A stretch of 64,000 nucleotides of DNA from Cardiobacteriaceae bacterium TAE3-ERU3 (GTDB lineage: Bacteria > Pseudomonadota > Gammaproteobacteria > Cardiobacteriales > Cardiobacteriaceae). The notes beneath the pieces are model-generated. The model saw only the letters and a program-made list of their open reading frames with translations, had not been told where the DNA came from and did no database searches. A program made the position numbers and the translations under genes. The stretch is taken from the NCBI GenBank assembly GCA_019218315.1, contig JAHUUI010000001.1, positions 417,722 to 481,721 on the forward strand. The letters run 5' to 3'. This document shows positions 1 through 8,185 of this stretch, piece by piece. Every line of letters begins with the position of its first letter. Positions within the stretch are counted from its first letter, which is position 1.

Positions 1-167
1 TACCGGGTTGGCTCGTTGAGCAACAGGCCGCACATATAGAAGTAACCTGCTTACAGTTGGGTAAAAATGGCATTCATAAACACATCCACGTCGGCATCCG
101 TGAGCAAGATAGCGAGATAGATTATCTATGTGGCTTCATTGAGCTTGCAGGGAAAAGCCAACGGTAA
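1..167 (+). CDS. C-terminal end of an unidentified protein (partial)
   Basis: An open frame enters from the left edge (first full codon at base 3) and ends at TAA 165-167, giving the last 54 residues of a protein. The tail is moderately charged and includes the stretch HKHIHVGIREQD near the middle. I do not recognise a family. The ending resembles the C-terminal small domain of some PLP-dependent fold-type I enzymes, but that is only an impression. The gene converges on the lipoprotein gene at 307-1209, with a shared terminator between them. Confidence 0.6.
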   Translation, partial: PGWLVEQQAAHIEVTCLQLGKNGIHKHIHVGIREQDSEIDYLCGFIELAGKSQR

Positions 168-256
168 AGCGTGCTTGTGGGCAAAAATAAATTGGGGATT
201 ACTTCGATACCATAGCTGCACTACTGATAATATCTACTCGATAGAAATTCATTAAT

Positions 257-284
257 AAAAAGCCCGCAGGATAGCGGGCTTTTT
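257..284. terminator. Bidirectional Rho-independent terminator
   Basis: A perfect 11-bp stem (AAAAAGCCCGC with GCGGGCTTTTT) and a 6-nt loop gives an A-tract on one side and a T-tract on the other. It can therefore end both the gene entering from the left and the minus-strand lipoprotein gene. The rest of 168-306 shows nothing else. Confidence 0.85.
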
Positions 285-306
285 GGTAGTACTAATCTGA
301 TATTTA

Positions 307-1209
307 TCAGTTAGTAGTCGTAGAGCTAGGCTCAGGAGTAGTTGCAGTTACTGGTTTATCAGCACTTTTATCAACTGCACCTACCTGATCAACTGGGACA
401 ACAGGCTTCGCTGAGTTTTGTGTTCCACGCAATTTTTGGTCAGCTGCTTTGGTTACTTCGTCTAACTTATCACCTGCTGCTGCCGCAGCTGCTGCAACTT
501 CATCCTTGGCATCTTTTGCAACTTCTTCAGCTTTATTCAAAGCAGCTTGTACTTTATCGCCTGCTGTTTCTTTGGTTTCAACAGCGCTATCAGCAGCCTC
601 TTGCGCCTTTACTTCGGCCTCTTTCTTAGCCTCAGCTGCCGCTTCTTTAGCTTTATCTGTAGCAGCCTCAGCATCACGCTTTGCTTCTACTGCGGCTTCA
701 GTACTTTCGGTCTTAACTTCAGCTGCTATCTCATTTGCATTGGCTTTTGCTTCCGCAGCTGCCTGAGATGCTTTTTCTGCTGCTTCGTTAGCTTCGGCTT
801 TTACTTCGCTGGCTGCTTTTTTAGTCTCATGAGCAGCATGATCAGTAGCGTTATCGATCTTTTCTCCAGCAGCATTCAAGCCTTCTTTGATGTCTTGACC
901 AAGTTCAGCTGTGCTTTCTTTCAGGTCTTCTGCTGCATGAGATGCTTTCTCTGCGACAACGTCAGCAGCTTCACTGATTTTCTGACCAGCTTTATCAGCG
1001 GCTTCTTTAGCATCTTGAGCCAATTCAGAAGCTTTGTCTTTAGTAGCCTGAGCAGCTTCTTTAGTTTCTGCTGCTGCTTTGTTAGTTGCAGCTTTAACGT
1101 CTTCACCCGCAGATTCTGCTGCCGCTTTACTCTTCTGCTCAGTTTCCTCTGAACATGCAGTTAACAAGCCAGCTGCGACCAATACTGCATACATTAATCC
1201 TTTCTTCAT
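307..1209 (-). CDS. Ala/Lys/Glu-rich repetitive lipoprotein
   Basis: The 300-residue protein has a short lipoprotein signal peptide ending in a lipobox (LLTAC, Cys19). About 230 residues of near-continuous Ala-Lys-Glu-Asp sequence follow in loose 11-residue periods (AAEKA, KEAAD, KAGEK types), then a Pro/Thr-rich tail. This pattern predicts a long amphipathic helix or coiled coil like LEA/apolipophorin-type proteins. The start is supported by AGGAG about 8 nt upstream. Lipid anchoring in an envelope membrane is inferred from the lipobox, and Ser after Cys favours the outer membrane. The function is unknown; an envelope stress or surface-coat role is a guess. The gene is monocistronic and ends at the terminator at 257-284. 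Confidence 0.85.
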   Translation of the reverse strand: MKKGLMYAVLVAAGLLTACSEETEQKSKAAAESAGEDVKAATNKAAAETKEAAQATKDKASELAQDAKEAADKAGQKISEAADVVAEKASHAAEDLKESTAELGQDIKEGLNAAGEKIDNATDHAAHETKKAASEVKAEANEAAEKASQAAAEAKANANEIAAEVKTESTEAAVEAKRDAEAATDKAKEAAAEAKKEAEVKAQEAADSAVETKETAGDKVQAALNKAEEVAKDAKDEVAAAAAAAGDKLDEVTKAADQKLRGTQNSAKPVVPVDQVGAVDKSADKPVTATTPEPSSTTTN

Positions 1210-1290
1210 CGTGTATCTCCTTAATGGAACATGAGTTATGAAAACGAATTAATACTAGCACAGATATTGTGCAATCCAATGATGCTTAAG

Positions 1291-1617
1291 TTAATTTTTT
1301 GTTGGGAATGGTTTTATTTTGGCTACTTCTGAAGGCTGATTGTCAATACGAGATTCCCCAGCTCTGCTAACTTGGTCAATTCTCTGAATCTGGTGATAAG
1401 GAATAAAAGCCGTTTCTACATTGGAAAACTCATTGCGTAATTTTTCACTACGTGGATCAATTAATAATTGACTTTCCTCATTAAACACGAAATCTTCAAG
1501 GCAGATGAAGCCAGCCATATCAGCTGGGTAGACATGGCGAACATAAAGATCGTAATGACTATCCTTAGCTTGAAACTGTACCCGATAAATGACATTTTTA
1601 TGACGTTCGTTGCTCAT
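1291..1617 (-). CDS. DUF1820 family protein
   Basis: This 108-residue cytoplasmic protein without signal or membrane segments matches the DUF1820 pattern of gammaproteobacteria. The N-terminal half carries an IYRVQFQ..YDLYVRHVYP strand region followed by LEDFVFNE, and the middle carries IPYHQIQRIDQV. The family has no known function. The gene starts 3 nt after the stop of the exonuclease gene upstream, so the two are probably co-transcribed and translationally coupled. Confidence 0.8.
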   Translation of the reverse strand: MSNERHKNVIYRVQFQAKDSHYDLYVRHVYPADMAGFICLEDFVFNEESQLLIDPRSEKLRNEFSNVETAFIPYHQIQRIDQVSRAGESRIDNQPSEVAKIKPFPTKN

Positions 1618-1620
1618 GAC

Positions 1621-2412
1621 CTATCCATTGCTCAACGCAGCCCATGCCTGTAGGAAATATTGCAAATGCTCAGCTTCGCTGCGAGAAAGCAATTCTTGCA
1701 CTTCTCCAATTGCACGCTGACATTCATGTTCAGAAATCTGGCCGCGCAGTAACTCAAAGCGCAAATAGACCAAATAGGTATTTAGTACATCTGTTTCGCA
1801 ATAATGGCGAATATCACTAATATTACCCTCATCCCACATCGTTTGAACGGCGGAGCCATCTATATCCAGCTTCCCAGGAAATCCACATAATTTGGCAATA
1901 TCACTCAAGCTTGCGCTTGCTCGTGCCTGAAAGCCAGATAGAACGTCCATCATGTCAATATGTCGCCAGTGGAAGCGGGAGAGATAATTGTTATAGCGGA
2001 AATCACGATCATCATCGCCAATTTCAAAATAACGCTGTGCATTAATACCGTGGAATAAGGCCCTGTATTGCAATACAGGAAGATCGAAGCCATTACCGTT
2101 CCAACTAACCAATGTTGGGCTGAATTTATCAATCCCTTGGAAAAAGCGGCTGATTAGCTCATATTCGCTGCTCTCTTCATCCCCTAACGACCAAAGCCGC
2201 ACGCCATTGGCTGTTTTCATGACCAAAGAAATAGCCACTACTTTTTGCAAGTGATGGCGCATAAAGGTATTACCAGTATCAGCCAAGCGCTCACTACACA
2301 TCAGTTGATAAGTATCTTGATCATCTAGCTCGGGCAAGCCACCCTTTAAGAGACGATAAGCATCGATATCCGCGACAGTTTCAATATCAAAAACGAGAAT
2401 ATTATTAAGCAA
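1621..2412 (-). CDS. Predicted 3'-5' exonuclease, PolB-like DEDD family
   Basis: The protein has a ribonuclease-H-fold exonuclease core. The ExoI motif is VFDIETVAD near the N-terminus, ExoII is SWNGNGFDLPVL, and ExoIII lies around HYCETDVLNTYLVYLR. This is the DEDD pattern of the stand-alone exonuclease family related to the proofreading domain of DNA polymerase B (PF10108). A nuclease role in DNA or RNA metabolism follows from the family; the substrate is unknown. A longer frame opens at 2457 inside the preceding gene. I favour the TTG at 2412, because AGGTG lies just upstream and the conserved core starts four codons later. It sits between the DUF1318 lipoprotein and DUF1820 genes. Confidence 0.8.
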   Translation of the reverse strand: MLNNILVFDIETVADIDAYRLLKGGLPELDDQDTYQLMCSERLADTGNTFMRHHLQKVVAISLVMKTANGVRLWSLGDEESSEYELISRFFQGIDKFSPTLVSWNGNGFDLPVLQYRALFHGINAQRYFEIGDDDRDFRYNNYLSRFHWRHIDMMDVLSGFQARASASLSDIAKLCGFPGKLDIDGSAVQTMWDEGNISDIRHYCETDVLNTYLVYLRFELLRGQISEHECQRAIGEVQELLSRSEAEHLQYFLQAWAALSNG

Positions 2413-2420
2413 TGGAGCAC

Positions 2421-3035
2421 CTATTTCTGAGTCCAGCGACCACCAGATTGGTACCACCAGCCATTTTGTGCTTGAGAGATCCAGCGGCTAGCAAAAGTGT
2501 TTTGGATTTGCTTGAACCAGCCGGGCTGATTATTTGCATCCGCAATAGCCTGATACAGCGCTTTACGGTCTGCATTTTCAGCATCAACTAACTGGCTGAT
2601 TTGTGCGCGTAGTGCCATCGGAGCAGCAGAGGCATCGCGTATAGCGAGATAACCATTATCTGTCAGTCCAACAGCACCGCTTTCAAATAGGGGCTTTAAT
2701 TTGGCAAAGCGCCCAGCCATTCGGTCTTTAATTTGCTCGACTTGTGGCGAGCTAGCACTAAAATTAACATTTTGAGCGTGAGCGGTATTACTCAGACCAT
2801 CTAACAATGCCAAGACCAAAATACGTGGGCTAAATACTGTATAGGATAGCGTTGGCTCACCCTTTACTGGTGAAGACACCGCATTATTACTTTGCTGCTC
2901 ATGCCAGACATCTTGAATAATGCTGTCAGCCGCTTTTTCAGCCGCTGCAGCAGGAAAGTAAATATTCACTGTCACGCATGACATCAATACCAACAGCGTC
3001 ATAAGCCATGTGCTGCGCATAAAGACTCTTTGCAT
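2421..3035 (-). CDS. DUF1318 (YdbL-like) lipoprotein
   Basis: The protein has a lipoprotein signal with lipobox LMSC followed by VTVNIYFPAAAAEKAAD. This is the hallmark N-terminus of DUF1318 proteins, a family grouped with E. coli YdbL. The C-terminal half contains the conserved core (IKDRMAGRFAKLKPLF, then RKALYQAIA). YdbL-type proteins are envelope-associated and genetically tied to the YdbH/YnbE/TamB-like lipid transport system in E. coli. No YdbH-like partner is visible here. The start at 3035 is preferred over the upstream ATG at 3080 because AAGGAG lies 9 nt before it and the lipobox then falls at the right distance. Confidence 0.8.
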   Translation of the reverse strand: MQRVFMRSTWLMTLLVLMSCVTVNIYFPAAAAEKAADSIIQDVWHEQQSNNAVSSPVKGEPTLSYTVFSPRILVLALLDGLSNTAHAQNVNFSASSPQVEQIKDRMAGRFAKLKPLFESGAVGLTDNGYLAIRDASAAPMALRAQISQLVDAENADRKALYQAIADANNQPGWFKQIQNTFASRWISQAQNGWWYQSGGRWTQK

Positions 3036-3115
3036 ACTCTTCTCCTTAAAAGCCAAATGGCTTAGATCACTGTTATACAATGCGATACGCTAAAAGTGCA
3101 TATCGTATACCACCA

Positions 3116-3685
3116 CTATTCTTTTGCACGTCCGAGATATTCACCGCTGCGCGTATCAACGCGGATTACATCATCAATGGACAAAAATAACGGCACACGC
3201 ACAACTGCGCCTGTCTCCAAAGTCGCTGGCTTACCGCCACCACCTGATGTATCACCACGCAGACCCGGATCAGTCTCAACAATACGCAGGTCAACGAAAT
3301 TCGGTGCTGTTACACTGATGATATTTCCATTCCACAGAATAACAGTACACATATCCTGTTCACGCATCCATTTTTCGGCATCTACGACCGCACTTGCAGG
3401 CGCTGGTAATTGCTCGAAGCTTTCTGGGTCCATGAAATACCAGTTGTCATCATCCTTATACAGATACTGCATATCTGTTTCATGAACGTCTGCTGCTTCA
3501 ACGCTATCACCAGATTTAAATGTCTTTTCCAATACACGACCGGATTTCAAGTTACGCACTTTAGTACGGTTAAATGCTTGGCCTTTACCTGGCTTGACGA
3601 ACTCATTCTCAACAATAGTATATGGATCGCCATCAAGCATGATCTTCAAACCACCACGAAATTCATTAGTTGAATAATTAGCCAT
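3116..3685 (-). CDS. efp: Translation elongation factor P
   Basis: The 189-residue EF-P has three OB-like domains. It relieves ribosome stalling at polyproline by binding between the P and E sites. The modification loop reads KPGKGQAF, with the modifiable lysine at position 34. This is the lysine type normally beta-lysylated by EpmA; EpmA and EpmB genes are not in this window. GAGG lies upstream of the ATG. The gene follows ychF on the same strand with a 35-nt gap. Confidence 0.97.
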   Translation of the reverse strand: MANYSTNEFRGGLKIMLDGDPYTIVENEFVKPGKGQAFNRTKVRNLKSGRVLEKTFKSGDSVEAADVHETDMQYLYKDDDNWYFMDPESFEQLPAPASAVVDAEKWMREQDMCTVILWNGNIISVTAPNFVDLRIVETDPGLRGDTSGGGGKPATLETGAVVRVPLFLSIDDVIRVDTRSGEYLGRAKE

Positions 3686-3720
3686 AAATTTTCCTCAAGT
3701 TAATCAGTATCTAATTTTGT

Positions 3721-4812
3721 TTATACATTGAAGCGGAAGTGGATAACATCCCCTTCTTTGACGTGATAGTCTTTGCCTTCAAGACGCCATTTTCCTGCTT
3801 CCTTAGCGCCTTGCTCTCCGCGACAGGAAATAAAGTCTTCGTAAGCGATAACTTCTGCGCGAATAAAGCCCCGCTCAAAGTCAGTGTGAATGACTCCGGC
3901 AGCTTGTGGTGCAGTTGCATTCTTGGGCATCGTCCATGCACGAACTTCTTTGACTCCAGCCGTAAAATACGTACCTAAATCCAACAGCTCGTAGCCCGCA
4001 CGAATAACTCTATTCAGCCCCGGCTCTTCAAGCCCGTATTCAGCGAGAAGCTCAAGCTGTTCGTCTTTCTCCAACTGGGCAAGTTCGGCCTCAATCGCAG
4101 CACATACAGTAACCACAGCAGCATTTGTTTGCGCTGCTTTTTCACGAACTGCACGGACGTGGTCAGTATCATCTGCACCATCTTCATCGACATTAGCGAC
4201 ATACATCATCGGCTTCATGGTCAACAAGAAAAATTCACGAGTCGCTTTGCGCTCTTCTTCATTGAGATCGCAAGTACGCGCTAACTCACCATCTTCAAGG
4301 TGGGGCAGCAATTTGGCGATGACATCCAATTTCAGCTTGGCATCTTTGTCACCACCTTTAGCCACACGGGTAAGGCGCTGCTGTGCTTTCTCGAGTGATG
4401 CCATATCGGCAAGAATCAGTTCGGATTCGATCACCTGAATATCAGATAGAGGATCAACTTTGCCGGCGACATGAATCACATCATCATTTTCAAAGCAGCG
4501 CACGACTTGTGCAATAGCATCTGTCTCGCGAATATTGGCGAGGAACTGATTACCAAGGCCTTCACCTTGAGCAGCACCAGCCACCAGACCGGCAATGTCA
4601 ACAAACTCCATTGTCGCTGGTAACACGCGCTCAGGCTTGACGATTTCTGACAGCTTATCTAAGCGTGGATCAGGGACATGAACAATGCCCGTATTTGGAT
4701 CAATCGTGCAGAAAGGATAATTTTGTGCATCAATACCTGCATTGGTCAATGCATTAAATAACGTAGACTTACCCACATTCGGCAAGCCGACAATGCCACA
4801 GTTAAAACCCAT
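3721..4812 (-). CDS. ychF: Redox-/ribosome-linked ATPase YchF (Obg family)
   Basis: The 363-residue protein is full length for YchF/OLA1. It has a G1 P-loop [15 protein letters not shown] at the N-terminus, a G3 region [20 protein letters not shown], a coiled-coil insertion in the middle and a C-terminal TGS domain ending in HFRFNV. Family members bind ribosomes and hydrolyse ATP in preference to GTP. AGGAG precedes the ATG. The pth-ychF neighbourhood is the usual gammaproteobacterial arrangement. The 217-nt gap to pth (4813-5029) shows no gene or clear signal. Confidence 0.97.
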   Translation of the reverse strand: MGFNCGIVGLPNVGKSTLFNALTNAGIDAQNYPFCTIDPNTGIVHVPDPRLDKLSEIVKPERVLPATMEFVDIAGLVAGAAQGEGLGNQFLANIRETDAIAQVVRCFENDDVIHVAGKVDPLSDIQVIESELILADMASLEKAQQRLTRVAKGGDKDAKLKLDVIAKLLPHLEDGELARTCDLNEEERKATREFFLLTMKPMMYVANVDEDGADDTDHVRAVREKAAQTNAAVVTVCAAIEAELAQLEKDEQLELLAEYGLEEPGLNRVIRAGYELLDLGTYFTAGVKEVRAWTMPKNATAPQAAGVIHTDFERGFIRAEVIAYEDFISCRGEQGAKEAGKWRLEGKDYHVKEGDVIHFRFNV

Positions 4813-5029
4813 GGACGCTCCTGTTAAAACGGCAAATACTAGGCATTATATATCAGCGCTTTATAGAACCAAACCATAGTTGACTGAGCCAGAGATATTT
4901 ATCCGTAAAGATTGAAATAAAAAGACCAAATGGTGGAGTACCTTAGTAGACAAAGTATTCCTTTGATCTCGTTGTTAATGAGGATAAAACCAGATTTTTT
5001 AAAAACGGCAAGCTTGTATGCGCCTCTAC

Positions 5030-5605
5030 TCAAGAATGGCATGTGTGAAGCTGATTCATGGCTTTTTCGGGACCATCTTTTAGTAAAACAGGCAGGATAC
5101 GCTCGGCATCAATCAAGGCATTATCGATTTGCGCCAGGCCAGCCTTCCCCGGTGCTTTAAGCACGTAGTCGACCACTTCATTACGGTCTCCTGGGTGGTC
5201 AATACCAATACGTAAACGGTAAAAGTCTTTACTTCCCAAAGCCTTGATGATATCTCGCAAGCCATTATGGCCACCATGCCCACCGCCCAATTTGAGCTTG
5301 GCGGTTCCTTCAGGCAAATCAAGCTCATCGTGTACGACCAGTATTTGCTCAGGCTCAATATCGTAGAAGTTCGCAATTGCAGATACAGATTGCCCACTGC
5401 GATTCATAAACGTTTGCGGCTTGAGCAAATGCAAAGGTTGGTTGGCAAGAAAAATTTTGCTGTATTCAGCAAAAAACTTTTTTTCTTGCCTCCACAAGCT
5501 CTGTTCATGACTATTTAGGTTATCTAATAGCCAAAAACCCGCATTATGGCGGGTTTTGGCATAGCGATCCCCGGGATTGCCGAGGCCAACTATAAGCTTA
5601 ATCAT
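5030..5605 (-). CDS. pth: Peptidyl-tRNA hydrolase
   Basis: The 191-residue enzyme releases peptides from prematurely dropped peptidyl-tRNA. The N-terminus is KLIVGLGNPGDRYAKTRHNAGF with the catalytic His in TRHNAG. LKPQTFMNRSG, VVHDELDLPEG and GGGHGGHNGLRD are the other conserved segments. The frame stays open another 69 codons upstream into rplY, but the family starts at the ATG at 5605, so the extension is not coding. The start lies 10 nt after the rplY stop and has only a weak ribosome-binding site, which suggests translation coupled to rplY. Confidence 0.95.
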   Translation of the reverse strand: MIKLIVGLGNPGDRYAKTRHNAGFWLLDNLNSHEQSLWRQEKKFFAEYSKIFLANQPLHLLKPQTFMNRSGQSVSAIANFYDIEPEQILVVHDELDLPEGTAKLKLGGGHGGHNGLRDIIKALGSKDFYRLRIGIDHPGDRNEVVDYVLKAPGKAGLAQIDNALIDAERILPVLLKDGPEKAMNQLHTCHS

Positions 5606-5615
5606 TGAATCAGGC

Positions 5616-6308
5616 TTATTCTTTATCGCCTTCTTCAGCGTCACCTTCTTCGGCATCGCTTTCTTCACCAGCAACAGGAACGTCACCAGCATCAACAGTG
5701 TCTTCATCTTCTTCCTCTTCTTCTTTCTGAGGATAGACGACTTGTGCAACAGCTGTTTCTTCCAGTTCTTCCTCTTGAGCCAAACGTACACCTTCCGGCA
5801 TGACGAGGTCACTCAAGTGAATAACAGTACCCATTTCAGCAGCACCCATATCTACCTCAATGTATTCTGGCAGATTGCGTGGGCGGCAGATAATGTCAAC
5901 AGAAGTGATATAGTGCGAAATAATACCGCCTTCTTCTTTAACACCTGGGCAAGTTTCTTCATTGATGAAGTGCAATGATGCAGTCGCATTCATGTCTTGA
6001 CCGCGAACGATACGCTGGAAGTCAAAGTGCATGAAAAGTGGCTTGTACAAGTGGTGCTGAACGTCGCGGATAATAACTTCCAGATCTTCCTGACCTTCGA
6101 TTTTCAGGTTAATGATCTGTGAATAAAAGCTATCAAAGCGAGCATTTTTAACCAGCTCATCTTGCTTGATGGCGATAGACAAAGGCTCACCTTCGCCTCC
6201 ATAAACGATAGCGGGTACCCAACCTTCACGACGCAGGCGGCGGCTCGCACCTTTCCCATTGTCCTGACGGAGTTCACCGCGCAGTTCATAACGATAGTCT
6301 TGAGACAT
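5616..6308 (-). CDS. rplY: 50S ribosomal protein L25, CTC type
   Basis: The 230-residue long-form L25 has an N-terminal 5S-rRNA-binding domain (about 1-95) and a C-terminal CTC beta domain (about 96-190). An unusually acidic tail follows, with runs of Glu/Asp after the KEEEEEDED segment. GGAG precedes the start. It is placed between prs and pth as in many gammaproteobacteria. The acidic tail is longer than in short-form L25 and looks disordered. Confidence 0.95.
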   Translation of the reverse strand: MSQDYRYELRGELRQDNGKGASRRLRREGWVPAIVYGGEGEPLSIAIKQDELVKNARFDSFYSQIINLKIEGQEDLEVIIRDVQHHLYKPLFMHFDFQRIVRGQDMNATASLHFINEETCPGVKEEGGIISHYITSVDIICRPRNLPEYIEVDMGAAEMGTVIHLSDLVMPEGVRLAQEEELEETAVAQVVYPQKEEEEEDEDTVDAGDVPVAGEESDAEEGDAEEGDKE

Positions 6309-6324
6309 ATTTTTCTCCAGTTAA

Positions 6325-6353
6325 TAAAAAAGAGCGCTTGCGACCAGCGCTCT
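6325..6353 (-). terminator. Terminator after prs
   Basis: On the minus strand AGAGCGC pairs with GCGCTCT across a 9-nt loop, followed by a T-tract (TTTTTATTAA). It sits between prs and rplY, so rplY-pth probably receive only read-through from prs or have their own promoter. Confidence 0.7.
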
Positions 6354-6372
6354 ATGGTTTGCCCTGCTTGTG

Positions 6373-7335
6373 TTAATCCACAAACAGTGACGAAATTGAT
6401 TCTTCTACGTGAATACGACGGATACTTTCTGCAACCAGACCGGCGATAGAAAGTACACGGATTTTTTCACATTGCTTGGCCTCTTCGCGCAGTGGGATAG
6501 AATCAGCAACGACCAACTGATCCAGTCCGCCATTTTCAATATTTTGAACAGCTTTGCCTGACAATACAGCATGCGTGCAGTATGCAGTAACGCTACTTGC
6601 GCCGCGCTCTTTAAGCGCTAGTGCAGCATTACCCAGTGTGCCTGCTGTATCAACGATGTCGTCGACAATGATGCAATCGCAACCGCTGACGTCATCACCA
6701 ATAATATTCATGATTTCAGATTCATTTGGGCGAGGGCGACGCTTATCAATAATCGCCAGCTTCGCCTCGACGCGCTTCGCTGTAGCACGGGCACGAACAA
6801 CGCCACCGATATCTGGTGAAACAACAATAGGGTTCGCAAAGTTGCGCGTGAGAATGTCGTTCAGGAAGATCGGTGTTGCGTAGATATTATCTACCGGGAA
6901 GTCAAAGAAGCCTTGGATTTGGTCGGCGTGTAAGTCCAGCGTCATAACGCGGTCAATACCAACGCTTGCAATCATATTGGCAACGACTTTTGCCGAGATA
7001 GGTACGCGAGCCGAGCGTGGTCGACGATCCTGACGTGAGTATCCGTAGTAAGGCATGACCGCAGTAATGCGGTTAGCTGACGAACGACGGAGTGCATCAC
7101 TAAGCACCAAAAGCTCCATGATACTGTCGTTGGTTGGATAGCAAGTCGGCTGGATGATGAAGACATCTTTGCCGCGTACATTCTCATGCAATTCGACTTG
7201 GATTTCCCCATCAGAGAATTTATTGACTGAAGCGTTACCCAAAGGTAAGCCCAGATGTTGAACGATTTGACGGGCTAATTGCGGGTTGGCGTTACCCGTA
7301 AACACGGTCATACTGCCTCGAGACACGGCATTCAC
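6373..7335 (-). CDS. prs: Ribose-phosphate pyrophosphokinase
   Basis: The 320-residue PRPP synthase makes phosphoribosyl pyrophosphate for nucleotide, His and Trp synthesis. The N-terminal segment [12 protein letters not shown], the loop [16 protein letters not shown], the YGYSRQDRR flexible region, the [11 protein letters not shown] segment and the PRPP motif [13 protein letters not shown] are all intact. The frame begins at a GTG (7335) with GGAAG upstream. An ATG at 7311, closer to the family N-terminus and preceded by GAGG, is an equally good start. It lies 30 nt downstream of tRNA-Gln and probably shares its promoter. Confidence 0.96.
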   Translation of the reverse strand: MNAVSRGSMTVFTGNANPQLARQIVQHLGLPLGNASVNKFSDGEIQVELHENVRGKDVFIIQPTCYPTNDSIMELLVLSDALRRSSANRITAVMPYYGYSRQDRRPRSARVPISAKVVANMIASVGIDRVMTLDLHADQIQGFFDFPVDNIYATPIFLNDILTRNFANPIVVSPDIGGVVRARATAKRVEAKLAIIDKRRPRPNESEIMNIIGDDVSGCDCIIVDDIVDTAGTLGNAALALKERGASSVTAYCTHAVLSGKAVQNIENGGLDQLVVADSIPLREEAKQCEKIRVLSIAGLVAESIRRIHVEESISSLFVD

Positions 7336-7365
7336 CTTTAATAATCTTCCGGAAAGAATAAAGAA

Positions 7366-7441
7366 TGGCTGGGGTGGAAGGATTCGAACCTACGCATGCC
7401 GGGATCAAAACCCGGTGCCTTAACCACTTGGCTACACCCCA
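7366..7441 (-). tRNA. tRNA-Gln (anticodon TTG)
   Basis: This is a full cloverleaf on the minus strand. The acceptor TGGGGTG pairs with CACCCCA. The anticodon loop is TTTTGAT with anticodon TTG, the T arm contains GGTTCGAATCC, and CCA is encoded at the 3' end after discriminator G. A tRNA-Gln directly before prs is a classic gammaproteobacterial arrangement. Confidence 0.97.
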
Positions 7442-7494
7442 ATTTGATGTTTCGCTGTGCGCTAGCGCACCCTGATGTATCTCAGGAAGCGCGT

Positions 7495-7522
7495 ATTATA
7501 CAAAATCGAACTTGGAGCGCAA
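7495..7522 (-). promoter_or_regulatory. Sigma-70 promoter for tRNA-Gln/prs
   Basis: On the minus strand TTGCGC, a 16-bp spacer and TATAAT are followed by the GC-rich discriminator ACGCGC, typical of stringently controlled stable-RNA promoters. Transcription would start near 7488. A perfect 14-bp palindrome (GTGCGCTAGCGCAC, 7457-7470) lies in the tRNA leader. Confidence 0.75.
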
Positions 7523-7657
7523 GCTTCAATAAAAAAATTATTCCAACAAACTGAAATTAAAATAAAAACAGAAATAAAATATACAGAAGCATTCTAGATG
7601 GAGCACAACATACAATCAGGAAACCACTCACATTGGCTATCTAACACTGGTAACGCA

Positions 7658-8185
7658 TCAAATTGGCTTGACGTTATAAGTCACCAATCTTATGCGGTAA
7701 TCACCTTGAGTCAGCGTCATTCTGCGATAAAAATGTCCTTGCCAATCGCTAACTCGAACGTGCCAGCCATGGCTATCCCACTCCTTTTCCGTGCGTTCCG
7801 TAGTTAACCATTCATCGAGTTGATCAATTGGCAATGCTACGCCTAATCTATCCGCAAGCTGATCAATTCCTATCTCTTCAACTTGACCACCTTCATGAAC
7901 TTGCACTCGATCTCCAGCATAGTGCAGCGCAAGCTGCTCCTGTCCGGTAGGATCGAATAATTGCAGTTGATCTGTTGCAGGGTTATGCATCCAAACGTAG
8001 CTTGCGTTAACAGCTTGCTCGGTACAACCCCGATATTCATTGCAGCGTGGGTATTTAATTCCCAGCTTTCCGTCAGCTTGCCAATTGTTATTTGGGTCAA
8101 ATGATTCATACTGTACAGCTTTCCCGGCACAACCAGCCAGAATAAGTACTGAGAGCCCAATAAAAATTAGTCGCTTAGTCATCAT
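7658..8185 (-). CDS. lolB: Outer-membrane lipoprotein insertion factor LolB
   Basis: LolB receives lipoproteins from the periplasmic carrier LolA and inserts them into the outer membrane. The sequence has a lipobox LAGC and then a LolB-sized (about 155 residue) beta-rich domain with the NNWQADGKLGIK segment, LPIDQLDEWL near the middle and a C-terminal beta edge (DYRIRLVTYN). Three start codons (GTG-ATG-ATG) overlap the TPR gene's end. AGGAGA best fits the ATG at 8185. The gene follows the TPR gene and precedes tRNA-Gln. ispE, usually between lolB and the tRNA, is missing. Confidence 0.85.
   Translation of the reverse strand: MMTKRLIFIGLSVLILAGCAGKAVQYESFDPNNNWQADGKLGIKYPRCNEYRGCTEQAVNASYVWMHNPATDQLQLFDPTGQEQLALHYAGDRVQVHEGGQVEEIGIDQLADRLGVALPIDQLDEWLTTERTEKEWDSHGWHVRVSDWQGHFYRRMTLTQGDYRIRLVTYNVKPI

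Noticed and set aside
342..1152. Three long plus-strand frames antisense to the lipoprotein gene
   Set aside because: They mirror the Ala/Lys-rich repeat codons on the other strand, lack ribosome-binding sites, and give Leu/Ser/Phe-rich nonsense.
5605..5812. 69-residue N-terminal extension of pth
   Set aside because: It lies wholly inside rplY in another frame, is Lys-rich and is not part of the family.
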